Positions 16,695-26,306 of a stretch of 64,000 bases of DNA are shown one piece after another. Numbering within the stretch: position 1 is the first letter of the stretch; each line of letters begins with the position of its first letter. The notes under the pieces were generated by a model, which was given only the letters and a program-made list of their open reading frames with translations, had not been told where the DNA came from and searched no databases. Made by a program: the position numbers and the translations under genes. This DNA is from Nitrospirae bacterium MYbin3 (GTDB lineage: Bacteria; Nitrospirota; Thermodesulfovibrionia; Thermodesulfovibrionales; Dissulfurispiraceae), in NCBI GenBank assembly GCA_002753335.1, contig PEAD01000002.1:62001-126000 (forward strand), given 5' to 3'.

Positions 16695-16892
16695 ATGGCT
16701 ATGAATATAAAGGTTGATGAAGAAAAATGCATAGGCTGCGGCCGTTGTGAAGAGATCTGCCCTGCCGTCTTTCATGTGAGGGAAGCTACTGGCAAGTCCG
16801 AAGTGATTGATGCTGAGGCCTGCGAATTTGTAGGTTGCTGTGAAGCTGCGGAAGAGAACTGTCCTGTTGAAGCGATAACAGTAGAGGAATGA
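16695..16892 (+). CDS. Small [4Fe-4S] ferredoxin
   Basis: A 65-residue soluble electron carrier. The cluster ligands are [12 protein letters not shown] near the N-terminus and a distal cysteine in ENCPVEAI; the second cluster motif of 2[4Fe-4S] ferredoxins is reduced to CEFVGCC, so one [4Fe-4S] cluster is expected, with a possible disulfide. An ATG two codons later is an alternative start. It overlaps the endonuclease III gene by four bases (ATGA), so the two are translationally coupled. Confidence 0.9.
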   Translation: MAMNIKVDEEKCIGCGRCEEICPAVFHVREATGKSEVIDAEACEFVGCCEAAEENCPVEAITVEE

Positions 16893-17539
16893 CCATAAAA
16901 GAGTTTGCCAAAGCATGGCCTCTTTTAAAAAAGCAGGTAAAGACGCTTGATTTGCCGTGGCTTGATGAACTTGCATCACGCAACCGTGATCCCTTCAAAA
17001 TACTTATATCATGCCTGCTCAGCCTGAGAACTAAAGACAAGACAACCGCCGAAGCATCCAAAAGGCTTTTTTCTTTAGCATCATCTCCGGAAAAGATGTC
17101 CAAGCTTTCTGTTCCGGTGATTCAAAAAGCCATATACCCGGTCGGGTTTTACAGGGTTAAGGCAGGGAGAATAAAACAAATCAGCGCAGTGCTTTTAAAC
17201 GATTACGGCTCAAAGGTTCCGGACACCATCGAGGGGCTTCTCAAGCTTGAAGGCGTAGGACGAAAGACCGCCAATCTTGTTGTGTCGCTCGGATATGGCA
17301 AAGACGGAATCTGCGTTGATACCCATGTTCACAGGATTACGAACAGGTGGGGCTTGGTCAAAACAAAAAATCCTACAGAGACCGAATTTGCGCTGAGAAA
17401 AATTTTGCCGGTGAGCTATTGGCTGGACATAAACAGTAATCTAGTGGCGTTCGGTCAGGGCATATGCAGGCCGGTTTCACCCAAATGCCCCTTGTGTTTG
17501 ATAACAGCATACTGTCAATTTTTTTCGTCGTCCGAGTAA
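16889..17539 (+). CDS. nth: Endonuclease III (DNA glycosylase/AP lyase)
   Basis: Base-excision repair enzyme for oxidised pyrimidines. The 216-residue protein has the helix-hairpin-helix [13 protein letters not shown] with the catalytic lysine at about 127, the catalytic aspartate at about 145 (CVDTHVHRI) and the C-terminal [4Fe-4S] cluster C-x6-C-x2-C-x5-C ([17 protein letters not shown]). All key residues are present. It overlaps the ferredoxin gene by four bases. Confidence 0.95.
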   Translation: MTIKEFAKAWPLLKKQVKTLDLPWLDELASRNRDPFKILISCLLSLRTKDKTTAEASKRLFSLASSPEKMSKLSVPVIQKAIYPVGFYRVKAGRIKQISAVLLNDYGSKVPDTIEGLLKLEGVGRKTANLVVSLGYGKDGICVDTHVHRITNRWGLVKTKNPTETEFALRKILPVSYWLDINSNLVAFGQGICRPVSPKCPLCLITAYCQFFSSSE

Positions 17540-17577
17540 ATTTCGCGTACTTTGTTATGTTTTGATATAATCTACAA

Positions 17578-18798
17578 ATGTCCAAAGAAGATCTCTCAAA
17601 ACTCAGAATAGAAAAATCTGCAGACACCTTTAAGGCACGCAGCAAGCGCAGAAAAGCTGTCTGGCTTGTATTGGCGGTGGTAGCGGTAGTTTCTATGATT
17701 TTTCTTTTCAACGCCGGGGTTTTCAGCCCTGCCATAGATGTTCAGGCGGTGAACGTTTCTAAAGTCTATCCTTCGCAGACCTTTACGCTGCTTAACGGAA
17801 GCGGATATGTTGTGGCGCAGAGAAAGGCTGCCGTTGCTTCAAAAACGACCGGCAGGCTCGTATGGCTTGGGGTCGAGGAAGGAAACAGGGTAAAGAAAGG
17901 ACAGATTCTTGCGCGGCTCGAAAATGAAGATGTGCTGGCATCAAGAGAGCAGGCGCGCGCCAATCTGAGTGTGGCGCAAGCTAATCTTGAACAGGCAAAG
18001 GCTGAACTGCATGATGCGATCGTGCATCTTGAGAGGGAAAAGAATCTGCTTAAAGAGGGCTTTACAACCAAGTCTTCATACGATACGGCCGAAGCTAGAT
18101 ACAAGAAAGCCCGCGCAGCAGCGGACAGCGCCGAAGCATCAATCAATGCGAATAAAGCTGCGATTCAGAGCACCGAAGTATCGCTCGAATACGCAAATAT
18201 TCGCGCCCCCTTTGACGGAGTGGTTCTAACAAAGAGCGCGGATATCGGGGATATCGTAACCCCAATAGGTGCGGCTGCAAACGCTAAGGCTGCTGTTGTA
18301 ACCATTGCCGACATGAATTCGCTTTATGTTGAGGTGGATGTCTCTGAATCGAATATATCCAAGGTAAAAGCCGGACAGCCCTGCGAGATACAGCTTGACG
18401 CGCTGCCGGACACAAGACTGAGCGGCATTGTCCATATGGTAGTGCCGACAGCAGACCGCAGCAAGGCCTCGGTTCTGGTCAAGGTGAAATTTCTTAAATC
18501 CGACGGACGCATTCTGCCCGAAATGAGCGCAAAGGTTGCGTTTTTAGAACGGCAGGCAAGTCCTGAAGAGCAAAAGCCGCGCATAGCCGTCAGCAATAAG
18601 ACGGTTGTTTCAAAAAACGGGATTTCATTTGTGTATAAAGTCAGTGACAACCGCGCTTGGGAAACGCCTGTAAAGACAGGAACGCAACTCGGCGACATGG
18701 TCGAGATACTCGAAGGCCTTCAGATAGGAGACAAGGTTGTAGCCTCCCCGCCCGCCGGACTCAAGAACAAAAAGAATATCAAGATTCAGGAAAAATAG
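17578..18798 (+). CDS. MacA/HlyD-type periplasmic adaptor
   Basis: A 406-residue membrane-fusion protein with one N-terminal transmembrane anchor (about 26-46), a lipoyl/barrel-sandwich half (VASKTTGRLVWLGVEEGNRVKKGQ), a long alpha-hairpin (about 120-200), the returning lipoyl half (ANIRAPFDGVV) and beta-barrel plus membrane-proximal domains. It joins the ABC transporter encoded next to an outer-membrane exit duct. It starts only 38 bp after nth but with its own probable promoter (GATATAATC near 17565-17573). Its TAG stop overlaps the GTG start of the ATPase gene. Confidence 0.9.
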   Translation: MSKEDLSKLRIEKSADTFKARSKRRKAVWLVLAVVAVVSMIFLFNAGVFSPAIDVQAVNVSKVYPSQTFTLLNGSGYVVAQRKAAVASKTTGRLVWLGVEEGNRVKKGQILARLENEDVLASREQARANLSVAQANLEQAKAELHDAIVHLEREKNLLKEGFTTKSSYDTAEARYKKARAAADSAEASINANKAAIQSTEVSLEYANIRAPFDGVVLTKSADIGDIVTPIGAAANAKAAVVTIADMNSLYVEVDVSESNISKVKAGQPCEIQLDALPDTRLSGIVHMVVPTADRSKASVLVKVKFLKSDGRILPEMSAKVAFLERQASPEEQKPRIAVSNKTVVSKNGISFVYKVSDNRAWETPVKTGTQLGDMVEILEGLQIGDKVVASPPAGLKNKKNIKIQEK

Positions 18799-19481
18799 TG
18801 CTTTCTTCTCCATTAGTAGCGATAAGGAATCTCAACAAGTCCTACAGCCGTGGCAGCCAGATTATCCAAGTGTTGAGCGATATCAACCTCGATATTCGGG
18901 AGGGCGAGTTTCTTGCGCTCATGGGGCCTTCGGGTTCCGGGAAAAGTACGCTTCTTAATCTAATTGCAGGAATCGACAAGCCTGACAGCGGCTCTGTAAA
19001 TATCGGCAGCATAGACATAACAACCCTCTCGGAGACCGATTTGGCGCATTGGCGGGCTAATCATGTAGGATTCATTTTTCAGTTCTATAATCTGATACCA
19101 GTGCTTACAGCCTTTGAAAACGTGGAACTGCCGCTGCTTTTAACAAGTCTATCACGCAAAGAGCGCAGAGAGCACGCAGAGGCGGCGCTCAGAGCGGTGA
19201 ACCTCGAAGACAGGATGGAGCATTATCCATCCCAGCTTTCGGGCGGCCAGCAGCAGCGCGTTGCTATAGCGAGGGCTGTGGTCACTGACCCGGCGATCCT
19301 TGTTGCGGATGAGCCTACCGGAGATTTGGACAAAGTTTCTGCCACCGATATTCTCGAACTTATGAGACGGTTGAATTATGAACTCGGCAAGACAATAATA
19401 ATGGTCACCCACGATCCGCGCGCAGCCGAAAAGGCTCGCATTGTAAAGCACCTTGAAAAAGGCATCATGAATGAGCATTAA
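18798..19481 (+). CDS. MacB/LolD-type ABC transporter ATP-binding protein
   Basis: A 227-residue ATPase. Walker [10 protein letters not shown], signature [14 protein letters not shown], Walker [12 protein letters not shown] and switch histidine VTHDPR are all present. I take the GTG at 18798, overlapping the adaptor's TAG: the frame is open further upstream, but that segment lies inside the adaptor gene and the ATPase fold begins at [12 protein letters not shown]. The closest families are MacB and LolD. It overlaps the first permease gene by 11 bases. Confidence 0.92.
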   Translation: MLSSPLVAIRNLNKSYSRGSQIIQVLSDINLDIREGEFLALMGPSGSGKSTLLNLIAGIDKPDSGSVNIGSIDITTLSETDLAHWRANHVGFIFQFYNLIPVLTAFENVELPLLLTSLSRKERREHAEAALRAVNLEDRMEHYPSQLSGGQQQRVAIARAVVTDPAILVADEPTGDLDKVSATDILELMRRLNYELGKTIIMVTHDPRAAEKARIVKHLEKGIMNEH

Positions 19482-20625
19482 GCTCATAGCGAAAAACGCT
19501 TTCCGCCATAAACTCCGCACCATGCTCACCATTGCGGGTATCACCATTGCGATTTTGGCTTTCGGGCTTTTGAGGACCGTTGTTGGCGCGTGGTACGCCG
19601 GGGTTGACGCATCTTCAGCAAGCAGGCTTGTTACGAGAAATGCGATATCGCTTATTTTCACGATGCCGATTTCGTATAAAGAGAAGATAAGGCAGATAAG
19701 CGGTGTTAAGCTTGTTTCGTATGGCCGCTGGTTCGGCGGAGTTTATATAGAGCATAAGAACTTTTTCCCTAATTTTGCGGTTGAGGCTAAGAGCTATCTA
19801 GATCTTTATCCTGAGTTCGTTTTGGATGATAACGAAAAGGCCGAGTTTTTAAGAGACCGCAAATCCTGCATTGTGGGCAGAAAGCTTGCCAATCGCTTCG
19901 GTTGGAAGATCGGTGATACCATTCCTCTAAAGGGCATAATATTTCCTGGCGATTACGAATTTGTACTCAAAGGCGTTTATCAGGGCAGGGACAAGAGCAC
20001 CGATGAAACGCAGCTTATTTTTCACTGGGACTACCTGAACGAAAGACTCAAAAAAGATATGCCTTTAAGGGCGGACCAGGCCGGCTTTTACATGATTAGC
20101 ATAGACAATCCGGACCTTGCTCCTTCTGTTTCTGAAGCGGTTGACCGTACTTTCAAAAATTCTCTTGCCGAAACCCTTACAGAAACCGAGAAGGCTTTCC
20201 AAATGAGCTTTGTTTCGATGACCGAGGCTATTGTTATGGCAATAAGAACTGTCTCGTATGTTGTCATTTTTATAATAATGGCGGTGATGGCGAATACAAT
20301 GGCGATGACCGTCAGGGAGCGGTTGGGAGAGTATGCTGTATTTAAGACCCTCGGTTTTGGCGGCAGGCATATCGCGGTTATGATCTTAGGAGAGTCGTTG
20401 GTTATAAGTCTTGTCGGCACAGTAGCCGGCATTGGGCTTACATTTCCGGTGGCAAAGGTTTTTGGCAACGCGCTCGACAATTTCTTCCCAATATTCAATG
20501 TGTCTGCAGAAACTATCTATATGGATATTGCGGCAGGTTTGCTGGTGGGACTATCGGCAGCGGCGCTGCCTGTTTTGCGGGCGGTGCGCGTGCCGATAGC
20601 AGAGGGTCTTCGGAGGATAGGTTGA
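19471..20625 (+). CDS. FtsX-like ABC permease, first of two
   Basis: The 384-residue permease has an N-terminal helix (about 14-37), a periplasmic MacB-PCD domain (about 45-250) and three C-terminal helices (about 260-285, 310-335, 350-375) in the FtsX/MacB arrangement. The cytoplasmic loop RERLGEYAVFKTLGF after the second helix matches the family coupling segment. It pairs with the following permease and the ATPase. Confidence 0.9.
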   Translation: MSIKLIAKNAFRHKLRTMLTIAGITIAILAFGLLRTVVGAWYAGVDASSASRLVTRNAISLIFTMPISYKEKIRQISGVKLVSYGRWFGGVYIEHKNFFPNFAVEAKSYLDLYPEFVLDDNEKAEFLRDRKSCIVGRKLANRFGWKIGDTIPLKGIIFPGDYEFVLKGVYQGRDKSTDETQLIFHWDYLNERLKKDMPLRADQAGFYMISIDNPDLAPSVSEAVDRTFKNSLAETLTETEKAFQMSFVSMTEAIVMAIRTVSYVVIFIIMAVMANTMAMTVRERLGEYAVFKTLGFGGRHIAVMILGESLVISLVGTVAGIGLTFPVAKVFGNALDNFFPIFNVSAETIYMDIAAGLLVGLSAAALPVLRAVRVPIAEGLRRIG

Positions 20626-21791
20626 TAAAGATACCGCTGTCTTACAGTTTTCGCAACCTTGTTACGCGGAGGCTTACCACAACCCTGACCGCATCAGGAA
20701 TGGCGCTTGTGGTCTTTGTCTTCGCCTCTGTGATGATGCTTGCTGAAGGCTTGAGAAAAACTCTCATCACTACCGGATCTTATGACAATGCTGTGGTAAT
20801 AAGAAAAGGCACGGTGTCGGAAGTCATGAGCGGTGTTGAAAAGAATCAGGCTCTTTTGATAGAAACCCAGCCCGAAATAGCCCTTGGCGAAGACGGTTCT
20901 CCTCTTCTGACAAAAGAGGTGGTCGTAATAATCAGCCTTAACAAGCGGAAGGACGATCAGCCTTCTAATGTCGTGATAAGGGGTGTAGGGGATAAGTCGC
21001 TCAGCCTGCGGCCCCAAGTTAAATTGGTGCAGGGACGCATGCCGAAGCCCGGATCTGCCGAAATTATTGCAGGAAGCAGCATAGCGCAGAGATTTAAAGG
21101 GGGCGGCATCGGCGAAACCCTTAGTTTCGGCGCAAGGGAATGGACCGTCACAGGCATATTCGATGCAGGGAACACAGGCTTCAGCTCCGAGATATGGGGC
21201 GATGCAGACCTGCTGATGCAGGCGTTCAGAAGGCCTGTATATTCATCCATGACATTTAAGCTGCGCGACTCTTCCGAATTTGCGGAATTGAAACAGCGCA
21301 TAGAAAACGACCCTCGCCTCACTCTTGAACTAAAGCGCGAAACCAAATACTATGAAGAGCAATCCGCGATGATGGCAAAGTTTCTCAGGATTTTAGGCAT
21401 TTCGCTTACAATTATTTTTTCTATCGGTGCTGTAATAGGCGCTATGATTACCATGTATGCCGCAGTAGCAGGCAGGACGCCAGAAATAGGCGCTATGCGG
21501 GCGCTCGGCTTTGGCAGGAGAAATATACTCTTCGCATTTTTGGCCGAGGCATTGCTGCTCGGGGCTATAGGTGGATGCGTAGGTTTATTTTTCGCTTCAT
21601 TTATGCAGTTGCTCACGATATCAACGCTTAACTTCCAGACCTTTTCGGAGCTTGCGTTTACCTTTACGCTTACAGGAGAGATTGCAGCCGAGTCCCTTAT
21701 TTTTTCTTTGCTTATGGGATTTGCGGGCGGCGTGCTTCCTGCTTTCAGGGCTGCGCGTATGAATATCGTTGATGCGTTAAGGTCAAGTTGA
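20622..21791 (+). CDS. FtsX-like ABC permease, second of two
   Basis: The 389-residue permease has the same layout as its neighbour: an N-terminal helix (about 18-40), a MacB-PCD domain and three C-terminal helices, with the coupling loop GRTPEIGAMRALGFGRR. It starts at TTG (20622), overlapping the previous TGA stop, behind a CGGAGG box. Two distinct permeases with one separate ATPase resemble LolC-LolE-LolD in stoichiometry, but the adaptor gene is MacA-like; a heteromeric exporter is likely and the substrate is unknown. The operon ends here, convergent with the TPR gene. Confidence 0.9.
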   Translation: MIKIPLSYSFRNLVTRRLTTTLTASGMALVVFVFASVMMLAEGLRKTLITTGSYDNAVVIRKGTVSEVMSGVEKNQALLIETQPEIALGEDGSPLLTKEVVVIISLNKRKDDQPSNVVIRGVGDKSLSLRPQVKLVQGRMPKPGSAEIIAGSSIAQRFKGGGIGETLSFGAREWTVTGIFDAGNTGFSSEIWGDADLLMQAFRRPVYSSMTFKLRDSSEFAELKQRIENDPRLTLELKRETKYYEEQSAMMAKFLRILGISLTIIFSIGAVIGAMITMYAAVAGRTPEIGAMRALGFGRRNILFAFLAEALLLGAIGGCVGLFFASFMQLLTISTLNFQTFSELAFTFTLTGEIAAESLIFSLLMGFAGGVLPAFRAARMNIVDALRSS

Positions 21792-21797
21792 ACAGAA

Positions 21798-22850
21798 CTA
21801 CCTGTCTTTCATTAGCTGCAGGTAGCAGTGTTCGGTTCTTATGTTGTCAAAATCAAAATCTTTTTTTATAGAACCAAAACCTTTGTATCCTTCCTCTATG
21901 CTCTTAGACAGAAATTCGCAGGCTTTCGTAGCATCTTTAAGGATTGAATAAAAGCCGGCCAAGCCATAATAGTACTGGTAATCTTTCTGCCCCTTTAAGC
22001 GTTCGCTTCTTTGAAAGTCATCCAGCCCTTCACCAATCTGCCCCAATCTGGCCATTAGTGTTCCTCTGAGCAGATACACATTTGCATCTTTGCTGTTTAG
22101 TTCGACAGCTCTGTTTAAATCTTTCAGCGAGGATTGAAAGCTTTTTAAGTAATAAAATCCCATGCCCCTGCTGAAATAAGCGTAGGCATTGCCGGGTTCA
22201 AGCTCGATTGCCCTGCTTAAGTCAGAAATTGCTTTTTCATACTGTTCTGTTTCTGAGTATGCGATGCCTCTAAGAACATAGGCATCAGCATTGTTAGGTT
22301 CAAGTTTTATTGCTTTGTTAAGATCCTGAATGCCTCTGTCATGTTGTCCGTTTTCTATGTAAGCCACACCACGTTCAATGTACGCCCTCGCATTCTGCGG
22401 CTCTGCGGTAGATGCCTGTTCAGCCCGCTCTTTTTGCTCCTGTATGAATTTTTTGAGCGCGGATGCTTCACTATTTTTGGGATCAAACTTTAATGCTCTG
22501 TTTAAATCTACAAGCGCCCGCTCGTATTGTTCTTTGCCAGCATAAGCGCGGCCTCTTTCGACATAAGCACGGACATAATACGGTTTTAATTCAATGGCGC
22601 TGCTAAAATCCTGAATTGCTCTGTCGAATTGTTTTTTGGTCGAGTAAGCAAGTCCTCTTTCGAAATGGGACTGAGCATTTGACGGCTCAAGTTTGAGGCT
22701 GTTTGTTAGATGGCTAACAGCCGCGTCATAATCATGTAAATCTGCGGCTTTGCTCAGCAGAGGCATGGTTAAAAACAATAAAATCGAAGCTAAGGCGGAC
22801 GCATAACGCAGGGAAGTTTTTCTTTTGCAAAAAACAGAATCGGACAGCAT
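21798..22850 (-). CDS. Secreted/periplasmic TPR-repeat protein
   Basis: The 350-residue protein has a signal peptide (hydrophobic 20-34, cleavage after SKA) and about eight tetratricopeptide repeats recurring every 34 residues, with signatures such as AYVERGRAYAGKEQYERALVDL and AIELEPGNAYAYFSRGMGFY (shown in part). A linker interrupts the series at about 135-155. TPR proteins are scaffolds; no partner is evident. It is a single gene, convergent with the ABC operon and divergent from tRNA-Phe. Confidence 0.85.
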   Translation of the reverse strand: MLSDSVFCKRKTSLRYASALASILLFLTMPLLSKAADLHDYDAAVSHLTNSLKLEPSNAQSHFERGLAYSTKKQFDRAIQDFSSAIELKPYYVRAYVERGRAYAGKEQYERALVDLNRALKFDPKNSEASALKKFIQEQKERAEQASTAEPQNARAYIERGVAYIENGQHDRGIQDLNKAIKLEPNNADAYVLRGIAYSETEQYEKAISDLSRAIELEPGNAYAYFSRGMGFYYLKSFQSSLKDLNRAVELNSKDANVYLLRGTLMARLGQIGEGLDDFQRSERLKGQKDYQYYYGLAGFYSILKDATKACEFLSKSIEEGYKGFGSIKKDFDFDNIRTEHCYLQLMKDR

Positions 22851-22912
22851 AATTTATACAATAGCTAAGTTGTGGAGAAATTGCCAATGCCGCAAATTGA
22901 TTCGAAAAAATC

Positions 22913-22940
22913 TTGACTTTAAGGCGATGAAAATTATAAT
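22913..22940 (+). promoter_or_regulatory. Sigma70 promoter of tRNA-Phe
   Basis: TTGACT (22913-22918), a 16-base spacer and a perfect TATAAT (22935-22940). Initiation would fall about 6 bases before the tRNA 5' end, as expected for a stable-RNA promoter. The best consensus promoter in the window. Confidence 0.75.
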
Positions 22941-22952
22941 GTTTATGTTTAT

Positions 22953-23028
22953 GGGCAGTTAGCTCAGTCGGTAGAGCAAGGGCCTGAAAAGCCCTGTGTC
23001 CGCAGTTCGATTCTGCGACTGCCCACCA
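22953..23028 (+). tRNA. tRNA-Phe (GAA)
   Basis: A 76-nt cloverleaf: acceptor GGGCAGT/ACTGCCC, D arm GCTC/GAGC, anticodon stem AGGGC/GCCCT with loop CTGAAAA giving anticodon GAA, and T arm CGCAG/CTGCG around TTCGATT. The discriminator A and CCA end are encoded (23025-23028). All stems are perfectly paired. It precedes the nucleoside transporter by 25 bp and may share its transcript. Confidence 0.97.
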
Positions 23029-23053
23029 TCCACCCCAATTTAGGGAAAACGAG

Positions 23054-24292
23054 ATGAAACTCCAGAGCTTATTCGGATTGTTCGCTATTGCAGGAATTGC
23101 ATGGCTGCTGAGCGAAAACAGGTCCAAGGTTAAATGGAAAAGCGTAGTTGCCGGCATTTTGCTTCAAATAGCAATAGCCGGAATAATGCTGAATGTACCG
23201 GTCTTTAAAGATTTTTTTCTTGTTTTGAATCGTATGGTAATAGCGCTTGAAGATGCTTCTAAAGCAGGAACATCTTTTGTGTTTGGTTATCTCGGCGGCG
23301 GCACAATCCCTTTTGATGAAAAATCACCCGGAGCATCTTTTATCCTTGCGTTTCAGGCATTGCCTCTTGTTCTCGTCATTGGGGCGCTATCTTCGCTGCT
23401 TTTTTACTGGCGCGTTCTGCCTTATGTGGTAAGGGGCCTTTCGTTAGCTCTTCAAAAGGCTCTTAATATCGGCGGCGCCTTGAGCCTTGGCTGTTCCACT
23501 ACCATCTTTTTAGGCATGGTTGAGTCGCCCCTGCTCATAAAGCCTTATCTGAAGCAGATGACCAGAAGTGAGTTGTTTACTCTTATGACATGCGGTATGG
23601 CCTGCATAGCAGGTACGGTTATGGTGCTGTATTCCACAATCCTTAAGGGCGTTATTCCAGACCCAATGGGGCATATACTAATAGCATCGCTTATCCACGC
23701 TTCGGCAGCTATTACCATATCGAGGATTATGATTCCGGAAACAGGAGAGCAGACTACAGGCAGCCTTATGCCCGGGCAGACCGCTTCTAACTCTATGGAT
23801 GCAATTGTAAAAGGCACTCTCGACGGATTACATCTGCTGCTTAACATTATTGCGATGCTGGTTGTGATGGTTGCGCTTGTGTATCTGGCGAATCAATGCC
23901 TCGGACTATTGCCCAATATTAGCGGAACACCTATTACATTACAGCGGCTGCTTGGATATCTGATGTCTCCTATCGTTTGGCTGTTCGGAATCCCCTGGTC
24001 CGAAGCACAGGCTGCAGGCGCACTGATGGGCACAAAAACTATGCTGAACGAACTCCTTGCATATATAGAACTTGCAAAACTTCCGCCGGAAGTCTTAAGT
24101 CCAAGAAGCAGGCTTATAATGACGTATGCATTGTGCAGTTTTGCTAACTTTGGCAGCCTCGGCATACTTATAGGCGGTCTCGGCAGCATGGTGCCCGAAA
24201 GACGTGACGAAGTTGTCTCTTTAGGCGTTAAAGCATTAATAGCAGGAACAATTGCGACCTGCATGACCGGTGCGATTGTAGGTCTGTTTTAA
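23054..24292 (+). CDS. Concentrative nucleoside transporter (NupC/CNT family)
   Basis: A 412-residue inner-membrane protein with about ten hydrophobic helices. Family markers include GTSFVFGYLGGG, the re-entrant loop region GGALSLGCSTTIFLGMVESPLL (conserved GxxxxxxT...ExP pattern) and, in the C-terminal half, SEAQAAGALMGTKTMLNE and CSFANFGSLGILIGGLG. It would import nucleosides by H+ or Na+ symport. The ATG at 23054 follows an AGGGA box and lies just after tRNA-Phe. Confidence 0.9.
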   Translation: MKLQSLFGLFAIAGIAWLLSENRSKVKWKSVVAGILLQIAIAGIMLNVPVFKDFFLVLNRMVIALEDASKAGTSFVFGYLGGGTIPFDEKSPGASFILAFQALPLVLVIGALSSLLFYWRVLPYVVRGLSLALQKALNIGGALSLGCSTTIFLGMVESPLLIKPYLKQMTRSELFTLMTCGMACIAGTVMVLYSTILKGVIPDPMGHILIASLIHASAAITISRIMIPETGEQTTGSLMPGQTASNSMDAIVKGTLDGLHLLLNIIAMLVVMVALVYLANQCLGLLPNISGTPITLQRLLGYLMSPIVWLFGIPWSEAQAAGALMGTKTMLNELLAYIELAKLPPEVLSPRSRLIMTYALCSFANFGSLGILIGGLGSMVPERRDEVVSLGVKALIAGTIATCMTGAIVGLF

Positions 24293-24380
24293 TTTACTTT
24301 TTCTCTTGCATTATTGTTTTTTTTAGGTTATTGTATAGCCTAATTGGTTAAGAGACTTATTCCTGTTTAAAAGGGGTAGT

Positions 24381-25778
24381 GTGGCTAAGAAGGTATCTGT
24401 AAGTTTCGAGAACGAAGTTGTCAAAGTTGTTTATGCCTCTCCTTCAAGCGGGGGAGTTACGGTCGAATCTCATCTCACTATGAAAGACGAGGAGTTCGAC
24501 GAGTTTCTTAAAACCGAAAAAGCACGCCGCTTTACAGTAACCGCAAATTTTAAAAGAACATATCAAGATATTATCACTTTGCCTCCGGCCAAGGACAAAA
24601 TCCTTGGCAAGCTTGTAGAGCTTGATATAAAAAAGAAGGCGCCCGATTTAGGCGAGATAGCCTTCTTCTACTCTGTTCTCAATGATATGATCGAAGAGGG
24701 CAGGAAGGTAATTTCTGTGTTTGTTTATGCGGTTAGCAGTGAAGAGCTGTCGCAGATATTCCAAAGATTCACAAGATGCGGAAAGATTGTTGATGATCTC
24801 TACCCTGACTCGCTTTTGCTGTCCTGTCTTAACATGACCGGCGAAAGAGCGGCAGATCCGGCTAATGTTTATGTGAGTGAAAGCGGAAGCATTAAAAATA
24901 TTATGCTTACCGAAAGCGGCAAGGTTTATTTTATGCGCAGTTTTCAGTCGTCAGAAAGCGGAATAAATGATACTGATGTGCAGAATATAAACATGACGCT
25001 GAATTATTGCAGGCAGACACTCAGAAAGAATCCGGTGGCGGTGACATTTGTTGGGAGCGCGGCATACAGCTATACCGCAAATATCGCACTTGCAGCTCCT
25101 CCTTGCTGCTCCACCCACAGCATAAATTCAAATCTGTCCGCAGAAAAATCTGCAGAATATTTAGCTCCCATAGCGGCACTGATGTCTCTTGCAGATATTT
25201 CCAAATACAGTTTTTTGCCTGAAGATACGAAGGCTGTACGTTTGCAGAAGACTATTATGCTTTACAGCTCTTGTGCTCTTATCGTTATAGCAATTGCGGG
25301 CGGCGCTTATTTGAATAAACTTTCTTCGGAGCGCAAACAGGCTGAAGACAATATAACAGCAATCAGAAATGAGATAGCACAGATGGGGTCGGTTGCTGCC
25401 AACTACAAAGCTAAGGCTGATGAAATACAGAAAGTGATGCCGAGAATACAGTTTATCAATGATATAAATTCTGCTCCTGACATGAAAAAGACATTAATAA
25501 TTTTGTCAGAGATTGCTCCTGCAAAGCTCAACTTGCCTACTATCGTTTTTTCCTCAATCCAGATTGCGCGTGAGGATAAGACAACCAAACTGAGCATGAA
25601 AGGGAATATAAAATCATTTACTTACATTGAGCTTGAGACCACATACGCAAAACTTCTTGAAGCTTTGAAGGGTAAGGGATTGGAAGTGACCTCAAAAAAT
25701 ATGTCTATTCAGGAAAAGACCTTTCAGATTGAGGCGCGCATTAGCGCAAGTCCTGCTGTTGGAGGTCCAACAAAATGA
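24381..25778 (+). CDS. mshI: MshI-like (PilM-PilN fusion) pilus/T2SS assembly protein
   Basis: First gene of an eight-gene assembly operon. The 465-residue protein has a cytoplasmic actin-like half (about 1-285), one transmembrane helix (about 290-312) and a periplasmic PilN-like coiled-coil/ferredoxin-fold part. This is the GspL/MshI arrangement, in which PilM and PilN functions are fused. Sequence similarity to named MshI is inferred from architecture and gene order, not from clear motifs. The start is GTG at 24381 behind AAGGGG. It overlaps the next gene by four bases. Confidence 0.75.
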   Translation: MAKKVSVSFENEVVKVVYASPSSGGVTVESHLTMKDEEFDEFLKTEKARRFTVTANFKRTYQDIITLPPAKDKILGKLVELDIKKKAPDLGEIAFFYSVLNDMIEEGRKVISVFVYAVSSEELSQIFQRFTRCGKIVDDLYPDSLLLSCLNMTGERAADPANVYVSESGSIKNIMLTESGKVYFMRSFQSSESGINDTDVQNINMTLNYCRQTLRKNPVAVTFVGSAAYSYTANIALAAPPCCSTHSINSNLSAEKSAEYLAPIAALMSLADISKYSFLPEDTKAVRLQKTIMLYSSCALIVIAIAGGAYLNKLSSERKQAEDNITAIRNEIAQMGSVAANYKAKADEIQKVMPRIQFINDINSAPDMKKTLIILSEIAPAKLNLPTIVFSSIQIAREDKTTKLSMKGNIKSFTYIELETTYAKLLEALKGKGLEVTSKNMSIQEKTFQIEARISASPAVGGPTK

Positions 25779-26305
25779 CCATCCCGTTTTTTAAAAGAAT
25801 CGATCTTAAATTTACGATTTTTTATATCTGCTCTATTTTGATTTTGACCGGTGTGATAATAGCTATATCTCTCGCAATACGTCATAAGCAAGCCCTTGCT
25901 GAGGATATAATAAGCCTGCAGAACATTAAATCCAACCTTGTCAAGATGAAAAATGCCCCTGAGATTATAAATGCTGCACTGGAGGATATTAAAAAAGCTA
26001 TCCCTGAGAAGGATATAAAAACTCCAGAAGTTCTGGTCTTTGCGGCAGTTGATGAACTGAAGGCCAAGTTCGAAGGCAGCGATGTTTCATTTACAGCTAT
26101 AGAAAATAAGGGCGTTGAAATTATAATGCCGGTAACCATTAAAGGCTCTTTTGACGATTATACCGATTTTACTAATAAAGTAGGCAATCTTCAGGCATGG
26201 AAAACTCCTTTTTTTGTGATAGATTCAATCTCGCTTACGGAAGGCAAAGGCAACACATCGGTTGCTTTTGAGTTGAAAGCCAGAATAAGGACCATTAAGG
26301 GCTGA
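25775..26305 (+). CDS. mshJ: MshJ/PilO-like pilus assembly protein
   Basis: A 176-residue bitopic protein: transmembrane helix at about 12-34, a coiled-coil (about 38-80), then a small periplasmic alpha/beta domain. Size, topology and position after the MshI-like gene match MshJ/PilO/GspM, which build the inner-membrane platform under the secretin. Overlaps mshI by four bases and is one base from the next gene. Confidence 0.7.
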   Translation: MTIPFFKRIDLKFTIFYICSILILTGVIIAISLAIRHKQALAEDIISLQNIKSNLVKMKNAPEIINAALEDIKKAIPEKDIKTPEVLVFAAVDELKAKFEGSDVSFTAIENKGVEIIMPVTIKGSFDDYTDFTNKVGNLQAWKTPFFVIDSISLTEGKGNTSVAFELKARIRTIKG

Positions 26306-26306
26306 T

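Noticed and set aside
21798-21825. Terminator between the ABC operon and the TPR gene
   Set aside because: CTACCTG/CAGGTAG is only 7 bp around a 14-base loop and has no T-run on either side.
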